From assembly GCA_032433595.1 (NCBI GenBank), contig JASWJB010000018.1, positions 205,426 through 269,425 of the forward strand: a DNA stretch of 64,000 bases, given 5' to 3'. The translations under genes and the position numbers were made by a program. Below the pieces are notes generated by a model. It was not told where the DNA came from and made no database searches. It was given only the letters and a program-made list of their open reading frames with translations. Source of the stretch: Conoideocrella luteorostrata. Taxonomy: Eukaryota > Ascomycota > Sordariomycetes > Hypocreales > Clavicipitaceae. Positions 1 through 13,683 of this stretch are shown piece by piece (the first letter of the stretch is position 1; the number at the start of each line of letters is the position of its first letter).

Positions 1-1078
1 GTTGAAGGCCTTTTACCGCGAACTAGTGCACGGCGGGGGTCGCGACAGTGTTAATGGCGTCGTATCATCGTCAAGGCTGCTGTTTGCAGCGTTGGGCCAC
101 ATTGAAGAGTCAGGTGGGCACTGGCATCGAAGTGTAGCACATGTAGAGATGAAACTCGAGGAGTGTGATGAGAAGAATGGCTTCAACTCGTTGATATTGT
201 GATGCTAAGCAGCTTGAGTGAGGACTTTGAGCGGGATCGTGTTTATAGAAGAAATCAACGTAACAGGACGATAAAGATTCCCTCCAGTGTCTATGGCACT
301 CAATCATTGAAAGAAGCTGTAGCTCATACATCTTCATGCCATGCAACAGTTCTCTCAAGCCTGCAGTTGGGCTTACTGCAAGAAAGATTTTGAGAGTTTG
401 TCATAATGTGAGCAGCTATGGAAGTGGATATCGTGGGATGGTCCTTGTAATCTTGTTGCGTTATGTGCCTTCATGAGCATGTAAGAGCAATTTGCAACAG
501 TCAGTGATAGCTGAAGTGAATTGATTAAAATGCTTATGATGATTCTTGACTTCCTGAAGAGCTTAAAAGCCACCTCTTTATGTTAATTTTTAGGCCTCGT
601 ATCCTCGTAATCTTGTGATCTTGTGATCTTGTGACCTGACCCTGTGACCTGACCTTGTGATCTGACCTTGTGATATGACCTTGTGACCTTTCTAGCTATT
701 TACAGCACTGATTATCCTGACAAGCACCTCTAGTCTCAACGAATCTAGTTGTTTGAGAAGGAGTTAGACCTCTTCTTATAGGTGATTTCTGGCTGCCGAT
801 TCGAGGCACTTTCAGATGATGAGTTCTATCCTACGATGTTGCACTGCAGAGACGGGTTATTCTTGCCGAATCCTCCGTTAGCCAGCAGGTTCTTCCTGAC
901 AATGTGCCTTGCAAAGGCTTCAGCAGGCTATTATTGGAGACTGAAATAAAAAGTTCCGATCGAAAAGAGTCTATGAAAATCTAAACTGTACAAACACACT
1001 CCTCTAAGCTCGTTACGGTCTGAATCTCCATTTCCCGTGAGGCTTTCTGTATCATTATTGCTACACACAACACATCTT
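1..1078. other. intergenic, left edge, with repeat remnants
   Basis: No protein gene is supported here; the open frames are short and mutually overlapping. Positions about 385-450 and 735-850 resemble a dispersed repeat also seen near 13.8, 20.8-21.2 and 55.0-55.2 kb, recognisable by GTGAGCAGCTA followed by a segment like TGGAATTGTCCTTGTATTCT and then GAATTAGACCTCTTCTTAT. Positions 610-690 form a degenerate minisatellite. The stretch just before 1079 is the 3' flank of the PKS gene. Confidence 0.5.
610..690. repeat. degenerate CTTGTGACCTGA minisatellite
   Basis: Consecutive units alternate between CTTGTGATCT-like and CTTGTGACCTGA-like forms, about 8-12 bp each, across roughly 80 bp. The array is not in a gene. 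Confidence 0.7.
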
Positions 1079-4000
1079 CTACTCACTGCTAGTAATAATC
1101 CCCTGACTGATGCAAACCAGCTCAGCAAACTTGGAGATTGTCAGCGACGGGCTCAGAAGTTGTTGGAACGCAATATCCAGCGCCAGCTCCTTGAAGATCC
1201 AGTTTCGCAGCTCAGAGCCAATCATGCTGTCGATGCCGTAGCTTGCAATCGAGCGCCCAGAGTCATTGTCGTCGAACTCGCCTTCATCAAGAAGCAGCAC
1301 CCGCGCCAGCTTACAGACGAAGTGGTCGCGCACCAGGGACGCCGCTTGCGCTGGCGATTTGGCGGCCGCCATGACCTGTGCTAGAATCGAGCGTATTTCG
1401 CTGCCGCCTTGATTTTCGCCGCCCTGCTGCTTCATGGCATGCGAGAGGGAGCAGAAGCGCGGGTCTGCGGCCCAGAAGGCGTCCACGTCGCCTTCGGCCT
1501 CCTGGCTTGTTTTGTATAGCTTGGCTGGATCCAGGCCGACGACGAGGTGGCTGAAGGTAGCGTCGTCATCCTTCAGATGCTGTTGCTCCAGGATGGCGAC
1601 CTCGAAGGCATCAAGCAGGGCCTCCTCGTCGATGCCGTACATGCCCTTGCGCCTGAGGGAGTCCTCGAGCTCGAGGTTCTGGGCGACGACACCGACGCCG
1701 AGGACCATGGGGAGGATGATGGCGCAGGCGGGCTTGCCCTGCAAACGACGCAGACGGGCGAGCGCGTCCATGTACGAATTTGCCGCGGCGTAGTTGGCCT
1801 GAGCTGGGGTTCCGAGAATTCCGGACACGGAGCTGGTCATGAGGAAGAAGTCCAGGGGCAGTTCGGCAGTTGCTTCGTGGAGGTGTTTGCTGCCAAGGAC
1901 TTTTGGTCGGATGCACGATGTCCAATTGTCATAGGTCATGTTTTGGAATAGACTATCCTGCATTTTCTGTTAGTTTCATCATAAGATGTTTGCTATATGG
2001 CACAAAACCTCCAAGGGTCTCAGGCGACGGTTATATGTCATGGAAACAACTTACACGTAGAACCATGGCCGCGTTGATGATTCCGCGAATGGGCCGATCG
2101 GACGGAATAGAAGCCACGGCTTTTTCAACATCTCCCTTAACAGCAGCGTCACCCCTGAAAACTTGCACCTCAACGCCTCGCGTCTCCAAGTCACTGACAC
2201 AGATGGCAGCCTGCTCAGAGTCTGCGCCTGATCTGGACAGAAATGCAAAATTGCGTGCTCCCCGCTTAATCATCCACGTCGTAAGGCTACGACCAAGGCC
2301 ACCAAGACATCCTACGAGGAGATAAGTAGCGTCCGGGCGCAATTGCAGGCGTGGGTGGGTGAGAGAAATGTCTACTGTGCCACTGCCCTTTTCGTGGACA
2401 AAAATGGTTTCGGTGCTGCCGAGGGAGGAGGAAGAGAAAGAGATACTCTCGTTGATCTCTGCAATATTGCGAACGGTCAGGGGCGGTGCAGGAATCGAGC
2501 CGTTCCTGAAGAGGGTGATAATACGCTCGATCAGTTGGCCGAGAATACGAGGTTTCTTAAAAAGACTAATAACATTGACGGACAGGTACATTGCTCCTCG
2601 AGCTACAGCAACGGCGTCCAGGAACGATGACCCAGGCACGTTGCCGCAGCCCACGAACCGGGAGAAGGCCGGTAGGTTTCTCCATGATTCTTGTGCTATG
2701 GCTGGCTCGACGGAGCTGCCTGAAAACACCACTTCTATCTCAAGTTCATGCAACATTTGAGGCGAATAGTCGAATAATATATGGTTTCTGGGAAGACCAA
2801 AAGTTGCTTCCACGTGTTCGGCTTCAGAGAAGTCACGTACAGCTACATAGGGTAGACACCCGAGTGCCCGTGTCACTCTGATCGCAGCTGCCCCGAGAAG
2901 TCCTGATCCTGGAAGGATAAGAACGGTTTCCTCAGCTTGGAGCCTCGCGAGAGCCTCGAGGCCGTATACGGCAGCCCCATAATACATGGGAAGGCCTGCC
3001 ATGGTCGTGCACTCCTCGGCGGCTTGGAGTTTTTGCACCAGACACTCCTGGACCCGGTGGAAGCTGGGAAGCTTGTCCGAGCTGAAGGCTACAACACGAT
3101 CGCCAATAGATACCTTGGTAACGGCGTCACCAGTCCGGGTGACGATGCCAGAGGCTTCATGGCTAAAGTCGGTTTCGAATGAGGTACCTGATATGATGGC
3201 TCGGTCCTCGTCGGTAAGACCTGTCGCCAATGCTCGGAACTCAACCTCGGTCGACTGCAATGGCTCTGCATCTAGGTGAGCATGAACAAAGACTATTCTC
3301 CCGGCTTCGACTCTGCCCACTAACCTAGCTTCGGGGTCGAAAGGCTGCTGCTGCGTCTCGTCCTCGGCCTGCCCATGCCTCTCATTAATTGTATCAAATG
3401 GGACAAGGCGGTTGATGAGAAGCTGACCGTCCCGTGCAAGGTACTCCGTCTCGAGCTCCCGTTCCTCTCTGAAGAGGGCGGCCGCCAGCCACGCCGTTCT
3501 TGAGCAAAACTCGTCGGAAGCGAGGTCATCTGATAAAAAATCGACAATGGTCGCTTTGAAGGAAGCTCGCTCGGAACGAAACGAACGCAGGAGCCCGCAC
3601 GTCATTGCGTACTCAGGGCGGATGGTATCCTGTAAGATGCCGCCGCAAGACACCCACAGGGTCTTGGAAGCTTTATTGAAAGTATTCTGAATCTGTAGAA
3701 ACTCTGATTCCGACATGCTAGCTATGAAGGGACGCTCGAGGTCGGCCAAGACGATCAAGTTGGCCCCGGATGGGCAAGGATCTCCCAGCTTGATTCGTTC
3801 AGTCTTTATACCCGTCTTCTCGAGTTGGAGCTCTAAGCGATACATGCACTTGGTGGGATTGGTGTGATACAGTAGTTGAACGGGTAATATTGCAGGCTTG
3901 CTGCTCTTGACATTCGACGTAACGAACATGGACTGCCCCAAGAATGACTCCAAGCCCGAGAACCCAGCATCCTTGAGGTTTTGATCGGTTAAAGAGGGAT

Positions 4001-7000
4001 TCTCCCTCAAAACAGCTTGACCACCTTCCACTAAGAGCTCGGAGATGTTCTGGAGTGTATCGGGGAAGGTGCTAGAGGACATGACAATGTCAAAAGACTG
4101 TTTGAGTTTCTCATAAGATTGTGCTGCCAAGCTGGTCGTTGATACGAAGGGTTTCACAGATGTGTTCTTGAACCCGCTTAGCTCTGCCTCAACCCCAGAA
4201 GCATCCGAGCTGTCGGTGGCTACTGTCAGACGAAGCTGCGGAAGTCTAGCCAAAAGAAGTGCTGCAACTTGTGCGTCCGTGGTAAACACTTGCAAAGCCG
4301 GTGTCTTGAACTGGGCGAGCTCGACAAAATCGACAACTTCTAGACGCTTCTGGGTGTCACGGAGGAGTGAAAAGTCCGGCTTGGAGACGATCTGGCTGTA
4401 CGGTTGCGGTTGGATAGCAGCCTCTAAACGCTGCGGGATAGCAGCTTCATAGGCAGTGCAGCGCATGCTTTTAATTTCCATGAGAACCTGTCCGTCGCCT
4501 GCCAGTAGTTGGTTGTGAGCATTGAACCACCTCTGACCTCGCGGGTCGATCCAGGAGAACGCCTTCGCGGCGGCACCGTCATCCAACTGAGCTGCCGTTG
4601 GCTTCCAGATGACAATCTCCTCGGCGCTGACGGGTATGGCGCCAAACTTCATCGCACCGGCGCGACCGGCCCAGATGGCGACAATCATGAGCTGCAGGCA
4701 CGAGTCCAGAATGGCCGGGTGCAGCACATGACGAGACTCGCCCTTCATCACGGCTGTCTTGACCGTGGTCGTGGCCTGCGCGCAGTACGAAGTGCCGTTA
4801 AAGTTGATATTGTCCATGTCTTGGAATGTGGGACCGTAGTTGAAGCCGACTTTCTTGAGAGCCTGATTCCAAAGCTTCCCCGAGGCGCGTTGCGGCAGGT
4901 TGGGCACTGGTCTGGAGACGGCTCTGCGTCTGCTGGTGTTGATGTGGATGCTTCCCGCCATATGGTTCTTAACATGCCCTTCTGACGATACGGACGATGC
5001 ATTGAAATCCCACCATTGCGTGCTGGCGTCGTCAGTGCCGGGGCGCGAGGGGCGCATGTTAAAGAGGATCTCGATGCCATCGTCGTCGTCTGGGGTCACC
5101 AAGGCTTGCTGGATACTGACCTCCCTGAAAACGTATGAGTCAATCTCACATGGAGTCTCTGCCATCTCATTGAGCTGCGTAGCGGCTTCCATGGCCATGG
5201 AAAGATAGCCAGCGGCCGGAAACACAGCCTCCCCTCCTAGGGAGTGGTCTCGGAGCCAAGGGAGGTCTTTGAGGCGGAGGACGTTTCGCCATGTCGGCTC
5301 TGCCTTGGAACCACCGAATGTAAGCTGACCGACGACATCATGGCGTGGGAAGCGTGGGAAGCGGTGCTCCTTACTGTGGCGAGACTCAGCCCAGAACTTC
5401 TTGGTCTTGTCCCACTGGTAGGGGGGCAGATCTACGATGAGGTGGCCGCTCCGTGAGGTGATCTTGCCGGACGGAGATGTCTCCTCAATTGTTGTGATCG
5501 TTGACAAGTTTACGGGGTATTCGCGGAGAAATAATTCACCAGCTAACTTGAGCACCTGTTCAGCACATCGGGAACCCCGTACGAGGGTTGGTAAATACTG
5601 AACCTTATCGGCTTTCAGCTCCGTCTTAATCTGTCGAATGGGCCCTGAGAGAGCCGAATGAGGCGCGACTTCGATCAATGTGTCAATTTTCATGTCTGTG
5701 CTCATAAGGGAAGTCTGCACTGCCTGGTTGAAGAGGACCGGGCTGACGAGGTTGGCGCTCCAGTACTTTTCGTCGAGAAGTGCATCCTCTGACAACACTG
5801 AGTTATTCACCGACGAGACCATCTTGACCTTGTCGAGTGCAAGCCTCGGGAGGCTGGTCTGCCTGGCTTTTCGAAGGAGGGCTTCATATTTGTCTACCGC
5901 TGGGAGCATGTGGTGTGAGTGGTAAGCTTTACCATTGGTCTTGACGAGGCGAGCAAAAATACCCTTTTCTTGAAGGGCTGTCTCGATTACCTTCAAAGCA
6001 TCAACATTGCCGCTTAGAGTGACACTAACTGGTGAGTTGTAACAGGCAATCACCACCTCAGTCTGGTATTCTTCGAGATAAGGCGTCACAGCCTCAGCGC
6101 CGAGACCAACAGCCATCATGGCACCTGCCGAGTCGATGCACTTGACAACTTGCCCGCGGTAGTAGGCCAACAGAATGGCTTCAGCCTCAGACAAATATCC
6201 GGCGGCAAAGGCAGCGGCAATCTCGCCGGACGAGTGCCCCATGGTCACTGAGGGATGAATACCCCAGAGATGGAGGAGCTGAACCAGAGCAACCTGGATA
6301 GCGGTGCACAAGGGCTGGGAGAACTCGGCCTCACTGACACGAGAAGTTGCTGGGTTCTCGAGAAGACTCTCCTCTAGTGTCCACGAGGGGGCGTCTTCGA
6401 GATCCTCAAGCACCAGATCCATGCGACGGATTGCCTTGAGGAACGTCGAGTAGTAGGTCATTAGCTGCGCAGCCATGCCTGCCCACTGCGCTCCTTGGCC
6501 GGTAAAGACGAACCCCAGGGTGCGTGCCGTCTCCTTCTTGTTGGCAGCCACAAAGTCAGGCATCTCGTCGCCAAAAGTCATCTGGAGGGTGGCTTGTGTC
6601 GTGACTACCATGGTCTTGCTCTGGAAGCGAGTGCGATGATTGGCGAGCGTGTGGGACAGGTCAAGAAGGCTGTACCTTTCAGCAACTTTTCCATGAGCCG
6701 CTGCATTGCGCTTCAGAGTTCCCGTATCGTGAGCAGAGAAGACCAGCAGATACGGCCTGTCCCGGTTTATCGCTCCGCACGCAAGCTTGGCCTTAGTGAT
6801 TGACCCAGGCATCAAATACTTGTAGTTCTGCGCCGAGGCGACCAGGGACTTAGAACTCTCAATGATGACATGAGCGTTTGTGCCACCATACCTGCGATAG
6901 TCAGTAATATGCATGGATAGCCTGTAACAGCTCGTACGTACCCGAAAGAGTTAACACTCACTCTCATGACAGGTAAGTGCTTGGGCATCGGAATCGGATC

Positions 7001-8480
7001 GGTAGGCACATGAACCTTCCATCTCTTCCAGTCAATCATGGGGTTCAAATCGGTGACACCACGAGTTGGGGGGATGATGCCCCTTTCCACTATCAAGATA
7101 GCCTTGATGACGGCAGACAGCCCACTGGCCGCCTCACTGTGTCCAATGCTTGCCTTGACAGTGCCAATGCTTAATGGCCCATCTGCCTCTGTCCTTGTTG
7201 CGTTCATTATATCGGATACTGCGTGGACTTCGAGGGGATCACCGATGGCCGTCCCCGTTCCGTGGCATTCAAAGTACCCGGTGAGCATGGGATCTAAGCC
7301 ACCGCGCTGGTACGCGTGTCTCATAACGTTCCTCTGTCCATCGAATCCAGGGTACGTGATGCCTACTGCGGGTGCTTTACCGTTATTGTTCGTCGCGCTT
7401 GACCGAATGACGCCGCGAATAGGGTCACCATCCCTAATTGCGTCGCTTAGACGCTTCAGGTAAATGGCTCCGACACCCTCAGCGCGCCCGTAACCGTTGG
7501 CATAACTGTTGAAGGAGTGGCATGTTGACGTGGGCGACAGCACACCCAGTTTAGCTGTGTTCATGTGTTGGTCAACGGTCAAGATGAGGTTACTGCCACC
7601 GACGACCGCGGCGGAGCACTCGTGGGTCCGGAGTGCGTTGCATGCGTTGTGAAGAGCATAAACGGATGAGGAGCAAGCCGTGTTGACGACAATGCTGGGG
7701 CCTCGGAGATTGAAGACGTGGCTGACTCTGTTGCTCAGAAGACCGGGATCGACACCCGTGGCGGCTAAGCTGTGACGAAACGAAGGCTCCTTGAAGGACA
7801 TCTGCTGGAAGTCGGCGGTAAATGTGGCCATAAAGCAGGCTGTGTCGGAACCGGAGAGTTGTTCCAGCGTCAGACCGGCCGACTCAAAGGCTTCATAGAC
7901 GACTTCGAGGAGTTTTCGCTGCTGTGGATCTAGAACTGTCTCAGTAAGACCTCAACATATTGTGCGCAACTCATTCTCGACGCACCAATGTAACACTCTC
8001 TTCCATGAGGGGAACTTACCCATCCATGTAGCCTCAACTGGTGTGATTCCGAAAAAGGCTGGGTCAAATTCTTGCAGTGTCTCATTGAGAAAATAACCGC
8101 CAAGAACCCCAAAGCTGCCTGGTCGGTCGTTATGCGAATGGTAGTGCGCGTCAATGTTGAACCTGGAAGAAGGCACCTTTGGCGTCTGGCCGCTTTTCTT
8201 CTCCATCATCAAATCCCAGAGGTCGGATGGAGAGCTGACATCGCCCGGGAGACGGCATCCTGTTTTTAAAGCATTAATGAAAGACTGGCCACTAGGTAAT
8301 GTGGCTGATCTCACCCATTCCAACAACTGCGATAGGTTCGAGCTGCTGGCTCAATGGCAGCTCCTGGGGTGAAGAGACTACATACTCGTCATCGCTGACG
8401 ATGCGTTGGTAGGAGTTCTGGAGGTTGAGCTCAGGACCTGCGTCTGAGGAGTTTGACGATGACTCGCGGAGGTGAGGCAT
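1079..8480 (-). CDS. highly reducing type I polyketide synthase (KS-AT-DH-psiMT-ER-KR-ACP)
   Basis: Five exons are read as complement(1079..1957, 2055..6891, 6942..7929, 8020..8259, 8315..8480), giving 2369 residues with no internal stop; all four junctions restore conserved motifs. KS (about 47-475) has the Cys of TACSSS near 221, His of HGTGT near 358 and His of IGHSEA near 399. AT has GQGAQW near 598 and GHSSGE near 683-688. DH has the HxxxGxxxxP motif with His near 1014. A methyltransferase-like remnant lies between DH and ER but shows no SAM-binding glycine motif. The ER (about 1640-1910) is full length, yet its dinucleotide loop reads PGSGLLGAAA rather than the usual GGVGxxA form. KR has GCLGGLG and the Ser/Tyr pair near 2120 and 2133. 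The ACP has GIDSM with the phosphopantetheine Ser near 2320. There is no thioesterase or other release domain. The start is the ATG at 8480; another in-frame ATG lies upstream at 8573. It would build a reduced linear polyketide in the cytosol. Confidence 0.93.
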
Positions 8481-8994
8481 TGTCGTATTGCTGAGTAAAT
8501 GATATATTAGATTTCTTGGTATATAATCAAGAACGGGAAAATGAGAGTCGTGAGGCTTTAAGTATTCCTTCAAGTGTGCTTTGGTCTTTCATATTTCGAT
8601 TCGCGACCTTGGAAATTTTCGTTACCGTCGTGTCGGTGCCATGCTCGCAGGAGATCTTACGCGTCCCGGCAATTCAGCCACGCCGAGACGTCCATACCGC
8701 CTGGGGACGGAGTTTCTCATGGGTGTTCCGCGCGGTATGATCATTCCTGCTGCACCTATGAAGACCGTTGGAGAAAAAACGCGCGACGGCCGATCCGAGG
8801 GCGACGCGGTTCGGATATCCGTAGGGTAAGCGGGGTTGAGCCCGACACGGGCAGGATCGGAGTCGAGCCGAGTAACGATAATAAAGAGAACTCGCAGGAA
8901 TCCGCCAAACAGTTCACCTTCAAGTCTCTCAAATACGCGATTCTTCTTTATTTCATTTTTTTTCCCGGTTCTTTGTGACTTCGTCAAAACAGCG
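8481..8994. promoter_or_regulatory. bidirectional promoter, PKS / FAD monooxygenase
   Basis: The PKS and the flavin monooxygenase are divergent and share these 514 bp, which suggests co-regulation. GC-rich blocks include GGCCGATCCG near 8789 and the palindromic CGGATATCCG near 8812. GCCGATCCG also appears in the other divergent cluster promoter near 16740. These could be binding sites for a Zn2Cys6 regulator, but that is inference. Confidence 0.5.
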
Positions 8995-10919
8995 ATGAGT
9001 CAAACCATGGAGACATTTGACGTTATCGTCGTTGGTGCCGGTAAGACGTCAGTGTACACAGGAAATTGTTGCTCGACTAACAGGATACAACAGGATGGTA
9101 CGGTCTGATTGCTGCCAGAACGTTCCTGGAGCTGGCACCTGAGACCAATCTTCTTATCGTTGATGACGGGAAGACGGTCGGTGGAGTTTGGTCCAAGGAG
9201 CGCATCTACCCAAGTCTCTTCGCTCAGATCAGCCATCCCTTGTTTGAGTATTCTTTTTATCCGATGTCCAAAGACGACATATCACCGGATGGATTTGTTT
9301 CTGGAAAGAATATCCAGAAATATCTTGAAGGTTTTGCCAAAGACCACGACCTGATATCCCGTCTGCGCCTTAAAACCCGAGTAGAAAAGGTGAAGAGATG
9401 GTCGAGTTCGGATGGATGGGTCCTTGATATAAAGGGTGAAAATCCCCTGGCATGCAACAAGCTCATTTACGCCACAGGCGCCAATTCAAGTCCCTTAATC
9501 CCCAAATGGCCGCGCGAAGGCTTTGAAAAGCCTGTCATCCACTCGCTCGATCTCGGGATGCACCAAGACTACATCAAAAACAACATCCAGAGCGCCGTAG
9601 TCGTCGGCCGTTCAAAGTCTTCGTATGATGTTGTCTACCATCTGCTATGTGCAGGGAAAAAAATCAATTGGGTCATGCGCGACGGGCAATCTGGCGCATT
9701 TAGTCTCTACGGTCCAAAGTTCCTGGGGCTGTGGAACATTGCTGACCACATCTCAACCCGCTTTGCCTCGAGCTTCAGCCCGTGCATTATGTCCACGTCT
9801 GGCTTCTGCTACAGTTTCTTACAGCGTACTGCCGCGGGACGTATTTTGACCAATGTGTATTGGCGCATAGCGAACTACATTTCAGTCTCGCACGCAGAGT
9901 ACTGGAAGACACCGAACTCTGAGAAACTGCGACCAAGGCCCTACAGTGATGGGTAAGTCATTTTATTTTGCAGTCTGAATTCTATAGCTGCTCAACTGAC
10001 GTTTATGCCGTCAGAGTGTTCTGGGGAAGCGGTGGCATTGGCATCGCCACAGCCCCTAACTTTTGGAAAACTTTTCACCGTGGTGACATTACTATTCATT
10101 TGACCGAGATTGAGAACCTTTCCCACGAAGACGTCGTGAACTTGAAGAACGGGTACTCTATCGCTACAGACATTGTAATTCACTGCACCGGCTTCGACAA
10201 AGGGTACGGTGCATTCGACCCCAAGTTAAGGGATGAACTTGGCCTGGAGTACAACACAAAGACGTTTTCCCGGTGGACTATGCTCGATGAGAAAGCTGAA
10301 AAGACCGTCGATGAACTTCTGCCGTATCTTCGGGACCCTCCAAGCCCACGTGGCGATTCCAAGGCTAGCAGAAGTGCAGAGCAGGGTCCCAACAGACATT
10401 ACCGCCGTCTAGTCGTGCCTGAGCTGGCGGCAAGAGGTGACCGATCGATTTTGTTTCCCGGGCATATTCATTCCGCATTCACACCACTTGCAGCTGAACT
10501 TCAAGCGCTTTGGGGCGTGTCTTGGATGCTCGGGTGGCGGGATCTCCCGCCAAGGGAGACGATGGAAACTGAGGTAGCGAACTTCAATGCCTGGACGAGA
10601 AAGCGGTACCTTGAACAAGGCAAGAAGCACTCAATCTTTATATACGATTACATTCCGGTGAGTACCTCTGATGTTTCCATGTGACAATGCATGTGCTGAC
10701 GGCCAGAAGTACATCGACACGCTCATGAAAGACCTGGGACTCAATCCATTCCGCAAGAGCAACGTATTTGAAGAATGGTTTGTCAGATACAAGCCAAGCG
10801 ACTATAAGACTATCCTAGATGAACACCGAAGTCTTCGACGTCGTCAATTAGAACTGGATGGTGCGAACGGACAGGTCAAGGTCGACGGTGCAAAAGTGGG
10901 GAACGGCAAAGCTGTGTGA
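8995..10919 (+). CDS. FAD-dependent monooxygenase (flavin-containing monooxygenase type)
   Basis: Four exons, join(8995..9040, 9094..9952, 10015..10657, 10707..10919), give 586 residues. The N-terminal FAD-binding fold is FDVIVVGAGWYGLIAA, with the second half of the GxGxxG motif created by splicing intron 1. A second dinucleotide fold, AVVVGRSKSSYD (about 210-220), is in the place where FMOs bind NADPH. The sequence DIVIHCTGF late in the protein fits the family's second FAD-contact region. No Baeyer-Villiger fingerprint was seen, so hydroxylation, epoxidation or heteroatom oxidation are all possible. An alternative start lies at 9007. It faces the PKS and is likely a tailoring oxidase of the cluster. 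Confidence 0.85.
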
Positions 10920-11576
10920 AGTACGGAGTAAACGGGTTGTCACAAAATACGAGCGATGGTATTGAAGGCAATAACAGAAAGTTTTACCGAGTTTCATACT
11001 CCCATGTAATATTAAATTCATTTGATATTCTAAGAAAATAATGAGACGGATCTACTGCTTGTCTCTGTTAAGCTGACCGGCTAGAAACAAACGGTGCTTG
11101 GTCGATCGACAATTTCCAGCACGAAGTCCTTCGAACCACCAACGCATAGACCCCCTTTAAGCGTCAAAGCCGGTGTAAATTTTCCATCTCTCTATTCAGC
11201 CTGTAAACTTCCCCCGCTGCATGCTTGAACTGCCCCCAACGTGCATACGGCCGTTCTGTCATTCTTTCGCCCCACCAACCCCTCCTTATAAGTCAGTGAA
11301 GCAGTCTGACCAATCAGAAGCCTTCTTCGGTGTCGAGCGGACTAGCGCACAAATGGATCAAGATCTAACCAGCCACAACTCTCCGTCGGTCGAAACGGCC
11401 GCGCTGGTGGGACCACTTCCCATGTCAAACCCCCTGTTCACCTTCTGGACTGGTATAATTTCGCTACAAGCCTTCTAATTCTCAATCTCACCTCCATTCA
11501 AACGACAAACGACAAACGTACACTATAATACCCTCCTGTACTACTACAATATACCCATACCTGAAATTATCTGACC
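10920..11576. other. intergenic between monooxygenase and MFS gene
   Basis: This is 3' flank of the monooxygenase followed by the presumed promoter of the transporter. The sequence near 11340-11410 is rich in CGG/CCG half sites (for example AACGGCCGCG), compatible with a Zn2Cys6 regulator. An 85-codon open frame at 11221-11478 shows no recognisable protein feature and I do not call it. Confidence 0.4.
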
Positions 11577-13683
11577 ATGAGCGATCAAAGTGCCTCGGGC
11601 CCGAACGGGCCGTACACTGAGAAGCCCGCAGTTGCCCCAGACTCAAGGAACCAGAGCCTAACCGGTGAGCTTGCCGGTAGTAGCGATGTATCTGTCAACG
11701 AAACTAGTCCTCGTAACATCCACGGTTGGAGGGTGAGCAGTTCCAAAGCACCTCACTCTCTGCGTAACATTGCTGACATAGTTTTATTTGCGCTCAGTGG
11801 GCTATCGCCTATGCGGCCATGCTCTCCACGACACTTCTCTTCGCCCTCGACAACACCATTGTCGCCAACATCCAGCCTAGTATCATCAACGACTTTGGAC
11901 ATCTCGAGTTGCTGTCATGGGTCGGTACCGGTTTCGCCCTCGGCACCATGTTCATCCTGCTCTGGGGTAAGGTTTATGGCGTCTTCAACATCAAATGGGT
12001 GTACATCTTCAACATTTTTCTATTTGAGGTTGGAAGCGCCATCTGTGGCGCTGCGCCCAACATCGCGGCCCTTATTATCGGCCGTGTTCTTGCCGGCGTG
12101 GGCGGCTCCGGCATGTATTCGGGCACCTTGACATATGTGTCAGTCCTCTCTAACCAGCAGGAGAAGCCCGCGTACCTTGCTGGGAGTACTGTCGTATGGG
12201 GCATCGGCAGTGTTCTCGGTCCTGTGGTAAGAATTTCCTTTTATCTTGTATCGTCTATGGAAGCTGATTATGGTTTCTCAGGTCGGTGGCGCGTTTGCAG
12301 CCAGCAGCGCTACCTGGAGATGGGTATGTACTTTCTGTTCGTTCTTCCACTTGACAAGTACTTATCCAAGAGTTAGGGATTCTATGTCAACCTTCCCATC
12401 GGTGCTGTCTTTGCACCAGCCTACTTTCTTCTATTCCCTAACGTTGATCCCAATCCTACGAAAAGGTTGATAGAGAAGTTTTGTCTCGTCGACTGGGTCA
12501 ACGCTGCCATCTTCCTGGCGGGTTCTGCTTGCCTGACCGTCGCCCTCACGTTTGGCGGTGTCGTCTTCCCATTCCACTCGGGGACCATTATTGCGCTATG
12601 GACTGTCACCGGCGTTCTATTGTTGGCCTTTATCGCCTTACTTAAGTTACATCCCCTAGTAGCTAAGGAGAACCGCTTATACCCTTTGCACTTCTTCAAG
12701 CATTTGACTCTGATCAGCATGCAGCTCCAAGTCTTTCTGTCGTCGGGGATTATTCTAGTAAGCTACTCAACATGAGAAACAAACAGCTAGCTAACCAGCT
12801 CCAGGCCATGACATATTACGTCCCTTTGTACTTTCAATTCATCAAGGTAAAGTTTTCATGTGACTCAGCAATCCCTTTACTGACATTTCCAGGGTGATGG
12901 TGCCCTTGAGGCCGGTGTTCGCTTGCTCCCGTTAATTACATTCATGGTCGCAGTGTCGATGTTGAACGGTTTCCTGATGCCCAGATACGGATTGATTCCC
13001 GTCTGGTATATCGGAGGTAGTGCATTTGCCCTCATTGGCTGCGCTCTAATGTGTAAGTGGTCCCTTGGTGCTTGGCGTCACAATTTTAATAGCTTGCAGA
13101 TACCATTGATGAGAACACATCCAATGCCAAGATATACGGCTACAATATACTCGTCGGAGCAGGGACAGGATGTTACATTGTCGCGGGTTTCGCCATTGTG
13201 CAGTGGCTTGTGCCCGCCGGTGACACTGCCAACGCAGTTGGTGCCATGACCATATGTATGTCCCGCATCTGCAATCACTCTGGGTGAGCTTTTATCTAAT
13301 ATAAGTGTCACTTTTAGCCCAGGATCTCGGTATGGTGCTCTTCCTCGCCATTAGTGGCAGCCTTTTCCACAACGTGGCCGTGGACAAAGTCGGCAGAGCC
13401 CTCCCAAGCGCCTCCGACACTGATATTGGCAACATCATTGCAGGCACCAGCAGCGCCCTTTTCAAGGCCCTTTCCGATGCTGACAAGGCTCTGGTTATTC
13501 CAGAGATTGCAATTGCCATGAAAAGCATCTGGGCCTTCTTCATGGCGGCCGCTGCGCTCAGTTTTGTGTGCTCTTTGCCACTTCTAGTAAGTCTGACATT
13601 CAGCCACCTTGAAGAAAGAATCTGACGTACGCCAGAAAACTAAGCTTGAGGGGCAAAAGATCGAAGCTACTATTATAGCCTAA
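11577..13683 (+). CDS. MFS multidrug-type exporter (DHA2-like, about 14 helices)
   Basis: Nine exons, join(11577..11732, 11798..12226, 12282..12323, 12377..12757, 12805..12846, 12893..13052, 13100..13255, 13318..13586, 13636..13683), give 560 residues with all junctions in phase. Residues 1-50 are a hydrophilic tail. TM1 carries the LDNTIVAN motif typical of drug:H+ antiporters. GRVLAGVGGSGMYSG is followed by SVLGPVVGG (antiporter motif C) and WRWGFYVNLPIGA, so the segment that is missing from the second MFS gene at 31-32.5 kb is present here. Helix-rich sequence continues to the C terminus. It sits in the plasma membrane and probably exports the cluster product or protects the producer. Confidence 0.88.

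Noticed and set aside
1037..1963. Plus-strand frames within 1.0-2.0 kb
   Set aside because: They lie opposite the PKS KR/ACP exon and have no protein signature.
1958..2054. Possible frameshift in the PKS KR domain
   Set aside because: A normal 97-bp intron with GTAAGT donor and CAG acceptor joins VLR to DSLFQNMT, restoring the conserved KR sequence.
4509..4985. 158-codon plus-strand frame
   Set aside because: Antisense to the PKS DH domain; long only because the region is GC-rich.
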